Below are positions 37,686-47,217 of a stretch of 50,456 nucleotides of DNA, piece after piece. Position numbers and translations under genes: made by a program. The notes beneath the pieces were generated by a model, which searched no databases, was not told the DNA's origin, and saw only the letters and a list, made by a program, of their open reading frames with translations. Numbering within the stretch: position 1 is the stretch's first letter; every line of letters starts with the position of its first letter. Source of the DNA: Pseudomonas tehranensis (lineage in GTDB: Bacteria; Pseudomonadota; Gammaproteobacteria; Pseudomonadales; Pseudomonadaceae); NCBI RefSeq assembly GCF_014268615.1, contig NZ_JABWQV010000016.1, forward strand, positions 1 through 50,456, in the 5' to 3' direction.

Positions 37686-38705
37686 TCAGCGGTATTGGGC
37701 GAATGTACCTGACAGCGGTGCAGTCGACTCTCGCAAGACAATGCTGGGCGTCACGATGCGCTGATCGGTGGCAAGCCCCGGCGTTGCGATCCGCCGCAAC
37801 AGCACTTCAGCGGCCATCTCACCAAGCTGCAGGATCGACTGCCCCACCGTGGTCAGCGCCGGATAGACATAACGGCTCATCTGAATGTCATCGAAACCAA
37901 TGACCGACAGTTCACTGGGCACGCGCACATTGCGCTCGGCAGCGGCGCGCAACACACCGATGCCGATCATGTCGTTGGCCGCAAAAATCGCACTGGGTGG
38001 CTGTTGTTCGAGCAGCCTGGCCGCCGCCTGATAACCACCGGTGCTGGTGAAATCGCTTTCGAGCATGCGCTCGACGGGCAGTTCGATCCCGGCTTCTTTC
38101 AGGGCGCGGCAGTAACCGGCCAAACGCATTTGCGCCACGCTGGTGTCCGCCGGGCCGCCGATAATAGCGATATCACGGTGGCCAAGCTCCAGCAGGTGCC
38201 GGGTGGCCAGGTATGCACCGTGTTCATGGTCGATGCGCACCAGGTCCGCGTCGACGCCGTCCAGCCCACGGTCGACGATGACCATGGGCGTACGCACGTT
38301 GGTCAGCCCCTGAGCGAGACCGACGTCGCCGCCGGCGGAAGCGACGATCAGGCCGTCGATGCGCTTTTCCAGCAGCACCCGCAGATAACTGCGCTGCTTG
38401 TCCGGGTTGTCATCGGAATTGCACAGGATCACGCAATAGCCGTTGCGCTCACAGTAATCCTCGATCCCCCGGGCCAGTTCGGCAAAGTAGGGATTGAGGC
38501 TGTTGGGCACCAGCAAACCGATGGTCGCCGTGGTCTTGGCTTTCAGCGACCGGGCCACCGCGCTGGGCACATAATCGAGCCGCTCGATGGCCGCCTCAAC
38601 CTTGAGCCGCACCTCTTCGCTGACCGGCCGCGTCTTGTTCACTACGTGAGACACGGTGGTGTAGGAAATTCCCGCGAGCGCCGCCACATCCTTGATCGTC
38701 GCCAT
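37686..38705 (-). CDS. rbsR: LacI-family ribose operon repressor
   Basis: 339 residues. The N-terminal LacI helix-turn-helix (IKDVAALAGISYTTVSHVVN) with hinge VPSAVARSL is followed by a periplasmic-binding-protein-like sensor domain. It lies inside the operon between rbsC and rbsK, so it is autoregulated. Its likely operator is the GCAAACGTTTGC dyad upstream of rbsB. Confidence 0.95.
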   Translation of the reverse strand: MATIKDVAALAGISYTTVSHVVNKTRPVSEEVRLKVEAAIERLDYVPSAVARSLKAKTTATIGLLVPNSLNPYFAELARGIEDYCERNGYCVILCNSDDNPDKQRSYLRVLLEKRIDGLIVASAGGDVGLAQGLTNVRTPMVIVDRGLDGVDADLVRIDHEHGAYLATRHLLELGHRDIAIIGGPADTSVAQMRLAGYCRALKEAGIELPVERMLESDFTSTGGYQAAARLLEQQPPSAIFAANDMIGIGVLRAAAERNVRVPSELSVIGFDDIQMSRYVYPALTTVGQSILQLGEMAAEVLLRRIATPGLATDQRIVTPSIVLRESTAPLSGTFAQYR

Positions 38706-38708
38706 GGT

Positions 38709-39686
38709 TCAGGCCCGCCGGCTGGCGCGCTGGCTGCGGTAAGTGTCGAGCACCACCGCAACCACAATCACCGCGCCGGTAATGATGCGCTTGGTCGGTT
38801 CGGAGGCGCCAATCTGCGCCAGGCCCGCGGCCAACACGGAGATGATCAGCACGCCAAAGAAGGTGCTGATGACCGAACCGCGTCCACCCATCAGGCTCGT
38901 GCCGCCGATGACCACAGCTGCGATGACCTGCAACTCGAGCCCTGAACCGGCGTTCGGATCCGCCGCCTCCAGACGGGAAATCTGGAACAGCGCGGCCAGA
39001 CCGGCCAGCAACCCCATCAGGCTGAACACCAGGATCTTGTAAGGTTTTGGATTGATACCCGCCAGTCGCACGGCTTCTTCATTGGTGCCGATACCGATCA
39101 GATAACGGCCAAACACGGTGCGGGTCAGCACAGCCTGGGCAATGAAGATCACCAGCAAGGCAATGATGAAAGACGGTGAAATGCCGAAGGCGATCGGATT
39201 GGACAGCCAGGCGAAGGAATCCCCGATGTAGGCCGTCCGCGAGCCGGTCATCTGGTACGCCAGGCCTCGGGCCATTTCCAGCACGCCGAGGGAAACGATG
39301 AACGATGGGATCCGCCACGCCACGGTAATCGAACCGGTGACGGTGCCGGCCAGGGCCGCCACGGCCATGCCCAACAATGCGGCTGGCCAGACACTCCAGC
39401 CCCAGCCCAGCACCGCCACACTCACCGTCGATGCGGCCAGGGCCAGCACCGACCCGACCGACAGATCGATACCGCCGATGATCAGGATGAAGGTCATGCC
39501 GACCGCCAGCACCATCAGGTCTGGAATCTGGTTGGCCAGGGTGCTGAAGGTGTCATACGAAAGAAAATGGCTGCTCAGGACCGAGAACAACGCGATCATC
39601 GCCAACAAGGCCCCGGCCAGTCCCAGGTAGGTGCCCAGGCCATAGAAGTTGCCACTCGGTTTGCCGACGGCAGATACGGTTTTCAT
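38709..39686 (-). CDS. rbsC: Ribose ABC transporter permease
   Basis: A 325-residue inner-membrane protein with about 8-10 hydrophobic segments. It has the BPD_transp_2 signature GGIDLSVGSVLALAAST and the C-terminal GLELQVIAAVVIGGTSLMGG. It forms the channel for ribose with RbsA. ATGA overlap with rbsA. Confidence 0.96.
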   Translation of the reverse strand: MKTVSAVGKPSGNFYGLGTYLGLAGALLAMIALFSVLSSHFLSYDTFSTLANQIPDLMVLAVGMTFILIIGGIDLSVGSVLALAASTVSVAVLGWGWSVWPAALLGMAVAALAGTVTGSITVAWRIPSFIVSLGVLEMARGLAYQMTGSRTAYIGDSFAWLSNPIAFGISPSFIIALLVIFIAQAVLTRTVFGRYLIGIGTNEEAVRLAGINPKPYKILVFSLMGLLAGLAALFQISRLEAADPNAGSGLELQVIAAVVIGGTSLMGGRGSVISTFFGVLIISVLAAGLAQIGASEPTKRIITGAVIVVAVVLDTYRSQRASRRA

Positions 39687-41236
39687 GAGAAGTCCCTAGG
39701 CGCTGCTTCGTTGAGCAACGCATCACGTTTCTGGTAGCCGGCGAATGCGGCGGCAAGCAAGTCATCCTGGGTCCAGCTGTCGCGCTCGAAAGTGTCAATC
39801 AGGCGGCCGGCGGACAGCACGCCGATGCGGTCACAGATCAGCATCAGTTCCCGCAGGTCGCTGGACACCACAACCAACGCTTTACCCTGGCGCGTCAGCT
39901 CACCGAGCAGCGCATAGATATCGAATTTGGCGCCGACGTCGATGCCACGGGTCGGCTCGTCGAACAGCAACACCGAGCAATCGCGTTCCAGCCAGCGACC
40001 GATCACGACCTTCTGTTGATTGCCGCCCGACAGTTCGGACACCAACTGTGTCGGGCTGGAGCTGCGGATTCGCATGGCGTCGATCTGGCGCTGCGCCAAC
40101 GAGAACTCCTCGCTGCCATTGACGAAGCCGGCGCTGGAGATCTCCGGCATGTTGCCCAGGGCAATGTTGGCGGCGATGGATTGAGTCAGCAGCAGGCCTT
40201 CGCCCTTGCGGTCCTCGGTGATCAGCGCGATACCGTGGGCCACCGCATCGGACGGCGAGCGAATGCTGACGACACGGGCCGGCGAACCCAGCGCCACCGT
40301 GCCGCTGTCGGCCGCATCGGCGCCGAAGATCAGCCGCAGCAGCTCGGTGCGCCCTGCCCCGATCAGCCCGGAAATACCGAATATCTCGCCACTGCGCACC
40401 TCGAAGGACACATCGCGGACCTTGTCCGAACGGCTCAAGCCGTTGACGGTCAACGCCGGCGCGCCGATCTGGCGCGGCCCCAGGTCGATGTGCTCGCCCA
40501 GTTCCCGCCCAACCATCAGCGTCACCAGTTGCTCGCTGTTGTAGTTGGCGATCGGTTCGACGCAGACCAGGTTGCCGTCGCGCAGCACCGCAATGCGCTG
40601 GGCCACCCGAGCCAGTTCTTCAAGGCGATGGGAAATATAAATGATCGACACGCCTCGCGCCTGCAGACGAGTGATCTGCTCGAAGAGCATCTCCACCTCA
40701 CGAGCGGTGAGCATGGCGGTCGGCTCGTCGAGAATCAGCACATGGCAATCGCCGATCAGGTTGCGGGCGATTTCGACCATCTGCTGGTGACCGATGCCCA
40801 ACTCACTGACCAATGTGTCAGGGTCGATCGCATCGAGCCCCACCTGGGCCATGGCCTCGACCGCCGCTTTGCGCAGTTGCTTGCGACTGATCCAGCCGCC
40901 ACGGTTGGGCAGGTTGTGGAGGAACAGGTTTTCGGCCACGGAAAGTGTCGGCAGCAGATTGAGCTCCTGCATCACCATGCGCACGCCCAGCTCTTCAGCC
41001 TGGGTACGACTGCCGGGACGATAATCCTGCCCCTGGAATTGCATCTGCCCGGTGGTCGGCGTCACCAGCCCGCCGATGATCTTGGACAGGGTGCTCTTAC
41101 CGGCGCCATTTTCGCCGGTCAGCGCCAGCACTTCGCCGCGCATCAACGTCAAGTCGATGTCGCTCAGTACCGGCTGGGCATAGGTCTTGCCGATGCCGCT
41201 GACCGAAAGGACAGCGTTCGGGTCGCGAACGGACAT
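39683..41236 (-). CDS. rbsA: Ribose ABC transporter ATPase (double NBD)
   Basis: 517 residues with two ABC cassettes. The first has LTGENGAGKSTLSKI and the Walker B LILDEPTAML. The second has the usual degenerate Walker A GLIGAGRTELL, then LSGGNQQKVVIGRW and LLFDEPTRGID. It powers ribose import. A stem-loop lies between rbsB and this gene. Confidence 0.97.
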   Translation of the reverse strand: MSVRDPNAVLSVSGIGKTYAQPVLSDIDLTLMRGEVLALTGENGAGKSTLSKIIGGLVTPTTGQMQFQGQDYRPGSRTQAEELGVRMVMQELNLLPTLSVAENLFLHNLPNRGGWISRKQLRKAAVEAMAQVGLDAIDPDTLVSELGIGHQQMVEIARNLIGDCHVLILDEPTAMLTAREVEMLFEQITRLQARGVSIIYISHRLEELARVAQRIAVLRDGNLVCVEPIANYNSEQLVTLMVGRELGEHIDLGPRQIGAPALTVNGLSRSDKVRDVSFEVRSGEIFGISGLIGAGRTELLRLIFGADAADSGTVALGSPARVVSIRSPSDAVAHGIALITEDRKGEGLLLTQSIAANIALGNMPEISSAGFVNGSEEFSLAQRQIDAMRIRSSSPTQLVSELSGGNQQKVVIGRWLERDCSVLLFDEPTRGIDVGAKFDIYALLGELTRQGKALVVVSSDLRELMLICDRIGVLSAGRLIDTFERDSWTQDDLLAAAFAGYQKRDALLNEAAPRDFS

Positions 41237-41251
41237 AAAAAACTCTCCAAT

Positions 41252-41275
41252 ACGCTCGCCAGCAAGGGCGAGCGT
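41252..41275 (-). promoter_or_regulatory. Intercistronic stem-loop between rbsB and rbsA
   Basis: A perfect 9-bp stem (ACGCTCGCC / GGCGAGCGT) with a 6-base loop sits in the 58-bp gap. Such hairpins after the binding-protein gene stabilise or partly terminate the mRNA, so that RbsB is made in excess over RbsA and RbsC. Confidence 0.7.
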
Positions 41276-41294
41276 CGTTGTGTCGCCGGGAAAA

Positions 41295-42251
41295 CTACTG
41301 GGTCACCAGCTCGACCGGAGTTTCGATAACGCCGTTAGTGCCGCTGTCGACGGCTTCGCCCTTGAGGATCTTCAGGGCCGTCTCGATGCCGAAAACAGCC
41401 TGTTTGGCGGCGAACTGGTCGGCAGTCGCCAGGACGCGACCGTCCTTGAGCATGGGCTTGATGGCGTTGATGTTGTCGTAGCCGACCACTTGTACCTTGC
41501 CCGCCTTGCCCGCAGCGCGAATGGCCGATACTGCGCCGACCGCCATGCTGTCGTTACCGGCCAGCAGTGCCTTGATGTTCGGGTATTCGCTGAGCATCGA
41601 GGCGGCAACCTGATTGCCCTTGTTGATTTCCCAGTCGCCCGATTGCAGGGAAACGACCTTGATCTGCGCCGCTTCCATGGCGTCCTTGAAGCCGGCGGTG
41701 CGCGCCTGGGCATTGGTGGTGGTGGACACGCCTTCGATGATACCGACCTCATCACCGGCCTTGAGCTGCTTGGCCAGGTACTCGCCCACCAGGCGTGCGC
41801 CCTTGCGGTTGTCCGGGCCTACGAACGGCACGGTGATGTTTTTGCTTTTGACCACCGCCGGATCGAGCTGGTTGTCGATGTTGATCACGGTGATGCCGGC
41901 GTCGACGGCTTTCTTGATCACCGGCACCATGGCCTTGGAATCGGCTGGCGCGATGATGAGGGCATCGACCTTGGAGACGATCATCTGCTCGACAATGCGG
42001 ATCTGGTTGGCGGTGTCGGTTTCATCCTTGATCCCGTTGGAGATCAGGTCGAAATCGGCGGAGTGTTCCTTCTGATAAGCCTTGGCACCATCTTCCATGG
42101 TCAGGAAGAACTCGTTGGCCAGGGATTTCATGACCAGGGCAACCTTGGGTTTTTCCGGGGTCTGGGCAAATGCCGAAGAGAAAGGCAGCGCAGCGGATGC
42201 GGCCGCGAGCATGGCGACGGCGAGAAGGCGTCCAGCGAATGGCAACTTCAT
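41295..42251 (-). CDS. rbsB: Ribose-binding periplasmic protein
   Basis: 318 residues. A signal peptide is cleaved after about residue 29 (SSAFAQ), and the mature part has the peripla_BP_4 fold (VALVMKSLANEFFLTMEDGA, ALIIAPADSKAMVPVI, LAGNDSMAVGAVSA). It delivers ribose to RbsAC. First gene of the operon. Confidence 0.96.
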   Translation of the reverse strand: MKLPFAGRLLAVAMLAAASAALPFSSAFAQTPEKPKVALVMKSLANEFFLTMEDGAKAYQKEHSADFDLISNGIKDETDTANQIRIVEQMIVSKVDALIIAPADSKAMVPVIKKAVDAGITVINIDNQLDPAVVKSKNITVPFVGPDNRKGARLVGEYLAKQLKAGDEVGIIEGVSTTTNAQARTAGFKDAMEAAQIKVVSLQSGDWEINKGNQVAASMLSEYPNIKALLAGNDSMAVGAVSAIRAAGKAGKVQVVGYDNINAIKPMLKDGRVLATADQFAAKQAVFGIETALKILKGEAVDSGTNGVIETPVELVTQ

Positions 42252-42340
42252 GGGTTCACTCCGATTTTATGATTATTTTGAGCAAAATCGTTGCACGGGA
42301 AGTCGTTCCACAGGCCGTCGTCGAGCATCAACAAAGGCTG

Positions 42341-42354
42341 CGCAAACGTTTGCG
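42341..42354. promoter_or_regulatory. RbsR operator (LacI-type palindrome)
   Basis: CGCAAACGTTTGCG is a perfect 14-bp palindrome with the central ACGT of LacI-family operators. It lies immediately downstream of the rbsB -10 box, where a bound repressor would block initiation. Confidence 0.8.
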
Positions 42355-42362
42355 TGAAGGGA

Positions 42363-42391
42363 ACTATGGTAAAGCTTCGGGGATTTGTCAA
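42363..42391 (-). promoter_or_regulatory. Sigma70 promoter of the rbs operon
   Basis: On the minus strand TTGACA (42386-42391) and CATAGT (42363-42368) are separated by exactly 17 bp. The expected start near 42356 places the RbsR dyad at about +2 to +16. The leader to the rbsB ATG is about 105 bases. Confidence 0.82.
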
Positions 42392-42420
42392 CGTGCGGAT
42401 TTCACCGCACGGCTGTGGAA

Positions 42421-42867
42421 TCAGACGGTCGTGTCGACCAGGGCACCCGTATCGGCCCCCTTGGCCAGCTCTGTGATCAGATGGCCGGTGACTTCCAGCA
42501 ACGCACCGCTGGTGTCGGCAATCTGGCCTTGTATCGCCATGACCGTCGAGGTTTTGGCTTCGGGTGTCGGGTAGACCTGCTTCTGCGCAGCAGCCAACTG
42601 CTGTTGCTGTTCTCTGAGCTGCTGTTGAAGCTCTTGCATGCGCTTGAGCAACACCTGCACGGCAATGCTCTGGGTGCTCCCGCTCTTTTCGGTCTTACCT
42701 TCGGACGCAGGGCTCATGCTCGTACGGACCTGGCCTGGCGCCTGCGTCTGGCCAAGGGTCTCATCGGCTGCCTCGGCGCTCGCCTGGCTCAAGGCCTTGA
42801 GCGTGGCTGCGGACTGGCCGCCAATGGTGACGGCAGCGGCATTGGGAAAGCCGACGGAAAACGACAT
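42421..42867 (-). CDS. Hypothetical coiled-coil protein
   Basis: 148 residues, no signal peptide. A low-complexity Ala/Ser/Thr N-terminal half is followed by a Gln-rich helix (VLLKRMQELQQQLREQQQQL, residues about 72-95) predicted as a coiled coil, then a short helical tail. Similar short proteins occur in Pseudomonas genomes without a known role. It ends just upstream of the rbs promoter, on the same strand. Confidence 0.7.
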   Translation of the reverse strand: MSFSVGFPNAAAVTIGGQSAATLKALSQASAEAADETLGQTQAPGQVRTSMSPASEGKTEKSGSTQSIAVQVLLKRMQELQQQLREQQQQLAAAQKQVYPTPEAKTSTVMAIQGQIADTSGALLEVTGHLITELAKGADTGALVDTTV

Positions 42868-43017
42868 AACAAAACTCCATGGATAAGATTCCTACGAAGG
42901 CCATCGACTGCTTGAGCGACTTCTTTAGCTTAATTTTTCCTACACCAAAACGGAAAAAGCGTTGTCAGAGGATTTTCTTGAATTTTAAGCAGTTGCGTAA
43001 ATGCCTACGGTTAAATA

Positions 43018-43033
43018 CTGTACGCACGTACAG
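43018..43033. promoter_or_regulatory. LexA box (SOS operator)
   Basis: CTGTACGCACGTACAG matches the CTGT-N8-ACAG LexA consensus of gammaproteobacteria with all eight outer bases. It lies 19 bp before the GTG start of the DUF1654 gene, so it would cover the promoter or the early transcribed region. Confidence 0.8.
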
Positions 43034-43051
43034 CTCAATAAGGATAATCCT

Positions 43052-43300
43052 GTGGCAACGCCGTCCGCTGCAACTACCCCCTTAGATTCCTATACCCGCC
43101 TCGGCCTGCGGGTCTCGAAAATCATCAACTCCCCCACCGCCCAAAAAGCCAAGGCGGCCCTGATCTTCCGGCTGCCCGAGGAGCCAGTGGATGAGTGGGA
43201 GCGCCTGCTGGAAGAAATCGACGAGAACGACAATGTCACCCTCGCCTATCGCGACGATGGCGGTGTGCAGGTGTTCTGGGTTGTGCCGAAGGAAGATTGA
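43052..43300 (+). CDS. DUF1654 protein, SOS-controlled
   Basis: 82 residues from GTG 43052, with AAGGA 7 bases upstream. A longer frame starting at 43001 would run through the LexA box. The sequence TRLGLRVSKIINSPTAQKAK, ALIFRLPEEP and WERLLEEIDENDNVTL matches the Pseudomonas DUF1654 family of unknown function. It is directly followed by endA, probably in one transcript. Confidence 0.88.
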   Translation: MATPSAATTPLDSYTRLGLRVSKIINSPTAQKAKAALIFRLPEEPVDEWERLLEEIDENDNVTLAYRDDGGVQVFWVVPKED

Positions 43301-43305
43301 GCCTG

Positions 43306-43995
43306 ATGAGTGTTCGTTGTTTAGCTTTATTGCTTGTGATGGTCGCCATGGGCGCGCAAGCCGATGCGCCCCGTACGTTCAGCGAGGCCAAGAAAGTCGC
43401 CTGGAAGCTCTATGCGCCCCAATCCACCGAGTTCTACTGTGGCTGCAAATACTCCGGCAATCGCGTGAACCTGGCTGCCTGCGGTTATGTGCCGCGCAAG
43501 AACGCCAATCGCGCCGCGCGTATCGAGTGGGAGCATATCGTCCCGGCGTGGCAGATTGGTCATCAGCGTCAATGCTGGCAACAAGGCGGGCGGAAGAATT
43601 GCACCCGCCACGACCCGGTCTATCAACGGGCCGAGGCCGACCTTCATAATCTGGTGCCAAGCATCGGGGAGGTGAACGGCGACCGCAGCAACTTCAGCTT
43701 TGGCTGGCTGCCGGCGCAGAAGGGCCAGTACGGCTCATGCCTGACCCAGGTGGATTTCAAGGCCAAGAAAGTCATGCCTCGCCCTTCCATCCGCGGAATG
43801 ATCGCCCGTACGTATTTCTACATGAGTAAACAATACGGCCTGCGCCTCTCGAAGCAGGACCGGCGCCTGTATGAAGCCTGGGACAAGACCTACCCGGTAC
43901 AGAGCTGGGAGCGCCAGCGCAACCAGAGCGTGGCGTGTGTGATGGGTCGCGGAAACGAGTTCGTGGGCCCGGTTAATTTGCAGGCCTGCGGTTGA
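43306..43995 (+). CDS. endA: Endonuclease I (periplasmic/secreted DNase)
   Basis: 229 residues. The signal peptide is MSVRCLALLLVMVAMGAQADA. The endonuclease I core reads EWEHIVPAW and ADLHNLVPSIGEVNGDRSNF, the conserved His-Asn metal site, with several cysteines. ATG 43306 is 5 bp after the DUF1654 stop; the upstream in-frame extension to 43195 would overlap that gene. It degrades double-stranded DNA outside the cytoplasm. Confidence 0.95.
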   Translation: MSVRCLALLLVMVAMGAQADAPRTFSEAKKVAWKLYAPQSTEFYCGCKYSGNRVNLAACGYVPRKNANRAARIEWEHIVPAWQIGHQRQCWQQGGRKNCTRHDPVYQRAEADLHNLVPSIGEVNGDRSNFSFGWLPAQKGQYGSCLTQVDFKAKKVMPRPSIRGMIARTYFYMSKQYGLRLSKQDRRLYEAWDKTYPVQSWERQRNQSVACVMGRGNEFVGPVNLQACG

Positions 43996-44024
43996 CCTCG
44001 CATTTGGGAACAGCGCAAATCAAC

Positions 44025-44115
44025 TGTGGGAGCTAGCTTGCGCGCGATAGGGGCATGTCCGTCAACCACAACGTTGGCAGATCCACCGCTATCGCGAGCA
44101 GGCTCGCTCCCACAG
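44025..44115. repeat. REP palindrome pair
   Basis: GTGGGAGCTAGCTTGCGCGCGATAG (44026-44050) and its near inverted copy CTATCGCGAGCAGGCTCGCTCCCAC (44089-44113) flank about 38 bp. This is the inverted-pair REP arrangement common in P. fluorescens-type genomes. It lies between endA and the convergent SPOR-type gene. Confidence 0.85.
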
Positions 44116-44152
44116 GTTTTGTGGACTTAGCTGACTTTCTGTTCTGCGCGGT

Positions 44153-44518
44153 TTATTGAGCGGTCGGGTAATCCACCACCAGCGACTCGATGTTGCGCTT
44201 TTTCGCTCGAACCAGGGCGGCGTTCAATTGCGCCTGCTTCGCCTCGGCTTCGGCCTTGGAATTGAAAGGCCCGACCAGAACCCGGTCCTTGCCATTGTCC
44301 TTCACCACACTCGATACAAAACTGTGCTCAATGAGCCACGCGGTCAGGTCGCTGACCGCTTGCGGGATTTCGCCCCGGACCTCGACGCCCCACTGCGGCG
44401 CAGCGGCAGCGCTCGGCACGGTGGTCGCTGCCACCTTTGGCTTCGGTGTGTCGACGTCACGCCCTTCACCGCATCCTGCCAGCGCCAATACCGCGATTAC
44501 CCAAGCCAATTTGCGCAC
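44153..44518 (-). CDS. SPOR-type lipoprotein
   Basis: 121 residues. A signal with lipobox LALAGC (Cys16) and a Thr/Ala/Pro linker lead to a C-terminal domain with WGVEVRGEIP and VLVGPFNSKAEAEAKQAQL, the SPOR (peptidoglycan-binding) pattern. Likely outer-membrane anchored and linked to septal or denuded peptidoglycan. The match is moderate because the first SPOR strand is unusual. Confidence 0.75.
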   Translation of the reverse strand: MRKLAWVIAVLALAGCGEGRDVDTPKPKVAATTVPSAAAAPQWGVEVRGEIPQAVSDLTAWLIEHSFVSSVVKDNGKDRVLVGPFNSKAEAEAKQAQLNAALVRAKKRNIESLVVDYPTAQ

Positions 44519-44766
44519 AACGTTTTACCCCGGAAGACATGGAGCGGGGATTTTAACACTCAAGCCCGTCAATAACGCCGTAAACAGCGCTCAAAACACG
44601 AGAAACCTGCACGGCGTCTCTGTATAGTCGCACCCTGGGAATTAATGCTGCGTCTGCGCGTCAGAAAGAGGCACCCACATTGTGACACTTGGCACTAATC
44701 TATAAGCAGTACCGACATCTGCACTGCCTGAATCAGGTGCCCTATAAAGCAATCAAGGAGAACACC

Positions 44767-44961
44767 ATGCTGATACTCACCCGCAAAGTCGGTGAAAGCA
44801 TAAACATTGGTGACGACATCACGATCACCATTCTGGGCGTTAGCGGCCAACAAGTCCGTATCGGCATCAACGCTCCGAAAAACGTTGCGGTGCATCGCGA
44901 AGAGATTTATCAGCGCATTCAGGCGGGCCTTACTGCCCCTGACAAGCCGCAAACGCCCTGA
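44767..44961 (+). CDS. csrA: Carbon storage regulator (RsmA/CsrA family)
   Basis: 64 residues: [36 protein letters not shown] and [13 protein letters not shown], with the RNA-contacting Leu4, Arg6 and Arg44. It is a dimeric RNA-binding post-transcriptional regulator that blocks ribosome-binding sites carrying GGA. AGGAG precedes the ATG. Pseudomonas species carry more than one paralogue, and which one this is cannot be set from the window alone. Confidence 0.95.
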   Translation: MLILTRKVGESINIGDDITITILGVSGQQVRIGINAPKNVAVHREEIYQRIQAGLTAPDKPQTP

Positions 44962-45159
44962 GCCCTGCAGCAGTCCGTAGCCAGCCCTTATGCATCGTCG
45001 CAAGGCTGGCTAAAGATTCATGCCGACCGTCCCTCATCCCTGCTCCATCCCGCCTTTGATTTTTTCGTTCATCCCGTCAAACCGATACTAATGATATGAC
45101 CCATAGCATGGCTGTCAGACGTTTCGTTTTAATGGCGATGAAGCCGGTATTCGTGACGG

Positions 45160-45615
45160 TCACCCCAGACCCACGCCGCGAGCCATACCTGTGGCTGCGA
45201 TCACCATCAGCACCAGCAGCAAGGCCTCAATGTGACTGATCCGCGCAAACCGGCCGGCTTTCGAAGGATCGATCGCATGCCCTTTGCCCAGTGCCATCCG
45301 CCATTTGATCAAGGCGATCATCGGGGCGATTTCAAGCAACAGGATCAGCACGAACAACGTCATCTTCAGGTGAAACAGCGGCTGGTGCAGGTAATAGTCC
45401 GTGCCTTTTTCAAATCCGCCGAAAGCACGCATCCCGCCGGTCACCAGCAGGACCAACGCCGATAGCCCCCACAGGTTGTCCGCCATCAACACGTTTCGAA
45501 CCGCGTCCATACCGCCCGCCAGGCGTCGCAACGCCGTGCCACGGGCAAGCACCGCCCAGAATCCCAGGGCGAACGCCAGAAGATGAATTGCCGCCAAAGA
45601 CCAATGAGCCAACAT
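45160..45615 (-). CDS. DUF2214 integral membrane protein
   Basis: 151 residues with four hydrophobic segments (about 5-25, 50-62, 82-104, 130-148). It resembles the DUF2214 family: VLARGTALRRLAGGMDAVR, ADNLWGLSALVLLVTGG and HLKMTLFVLILLLEI. The function is unknown; the His residues in the helices could bind a cofactor. Monocistronic, flanked by an intergenic hairpin region and a REP pair. Confidence 0.85.
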   Translation of the reverse strand: MLAHWSLAAIHLLAFALGFWAVLARGTALRRLAGGMDAVRNVLMADNLWGLSALVLLVTGGMRAFGGFEKGTDYYLHQPLFHLKMTLFVLILLLEIAPMIALIKWRMALGKGHAIDPSKAGRFARISHIEALLLVLMVIAATGMARGVGLG

Positions 45616-45700
45616 GGAAGATTCCTGTCAGAGGATGTCAAATCGACCTGACAGTACTAGCTCATAAAACAATGATTGCCAGACCTGGAATGCAAAAAAA

Positions 45701-45789
45701 GTGGGAGCGGGCTTGCTCGCGAAAGCGGCATCACAGTCAACATTGCAGTGACTGATACGCCGCCTTCGCGAGCAAGCCCGCTCCCACAG
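45701..45789. repeat. REP palindrome pair
   Basis: GTGGGAGCGGGCTTGCTCGC (45701-45720, continuing GAAAGC) and the inverted copy GCGAGCAAGCCCGCTCCCAC (45768-45787) flank about 40 bp. Located between cysS and the DUF2214 gene. Confidence 0.92.
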
Positions 45790-45813
45790 GGGTATTGCGA
45801 GTTCTAAAAGGAC

Positions 45814-47196
<1,383 letters not shown>

Positions 47197-47217
47197 AGGG
47201 TTTCCCTTAAGACTTGA

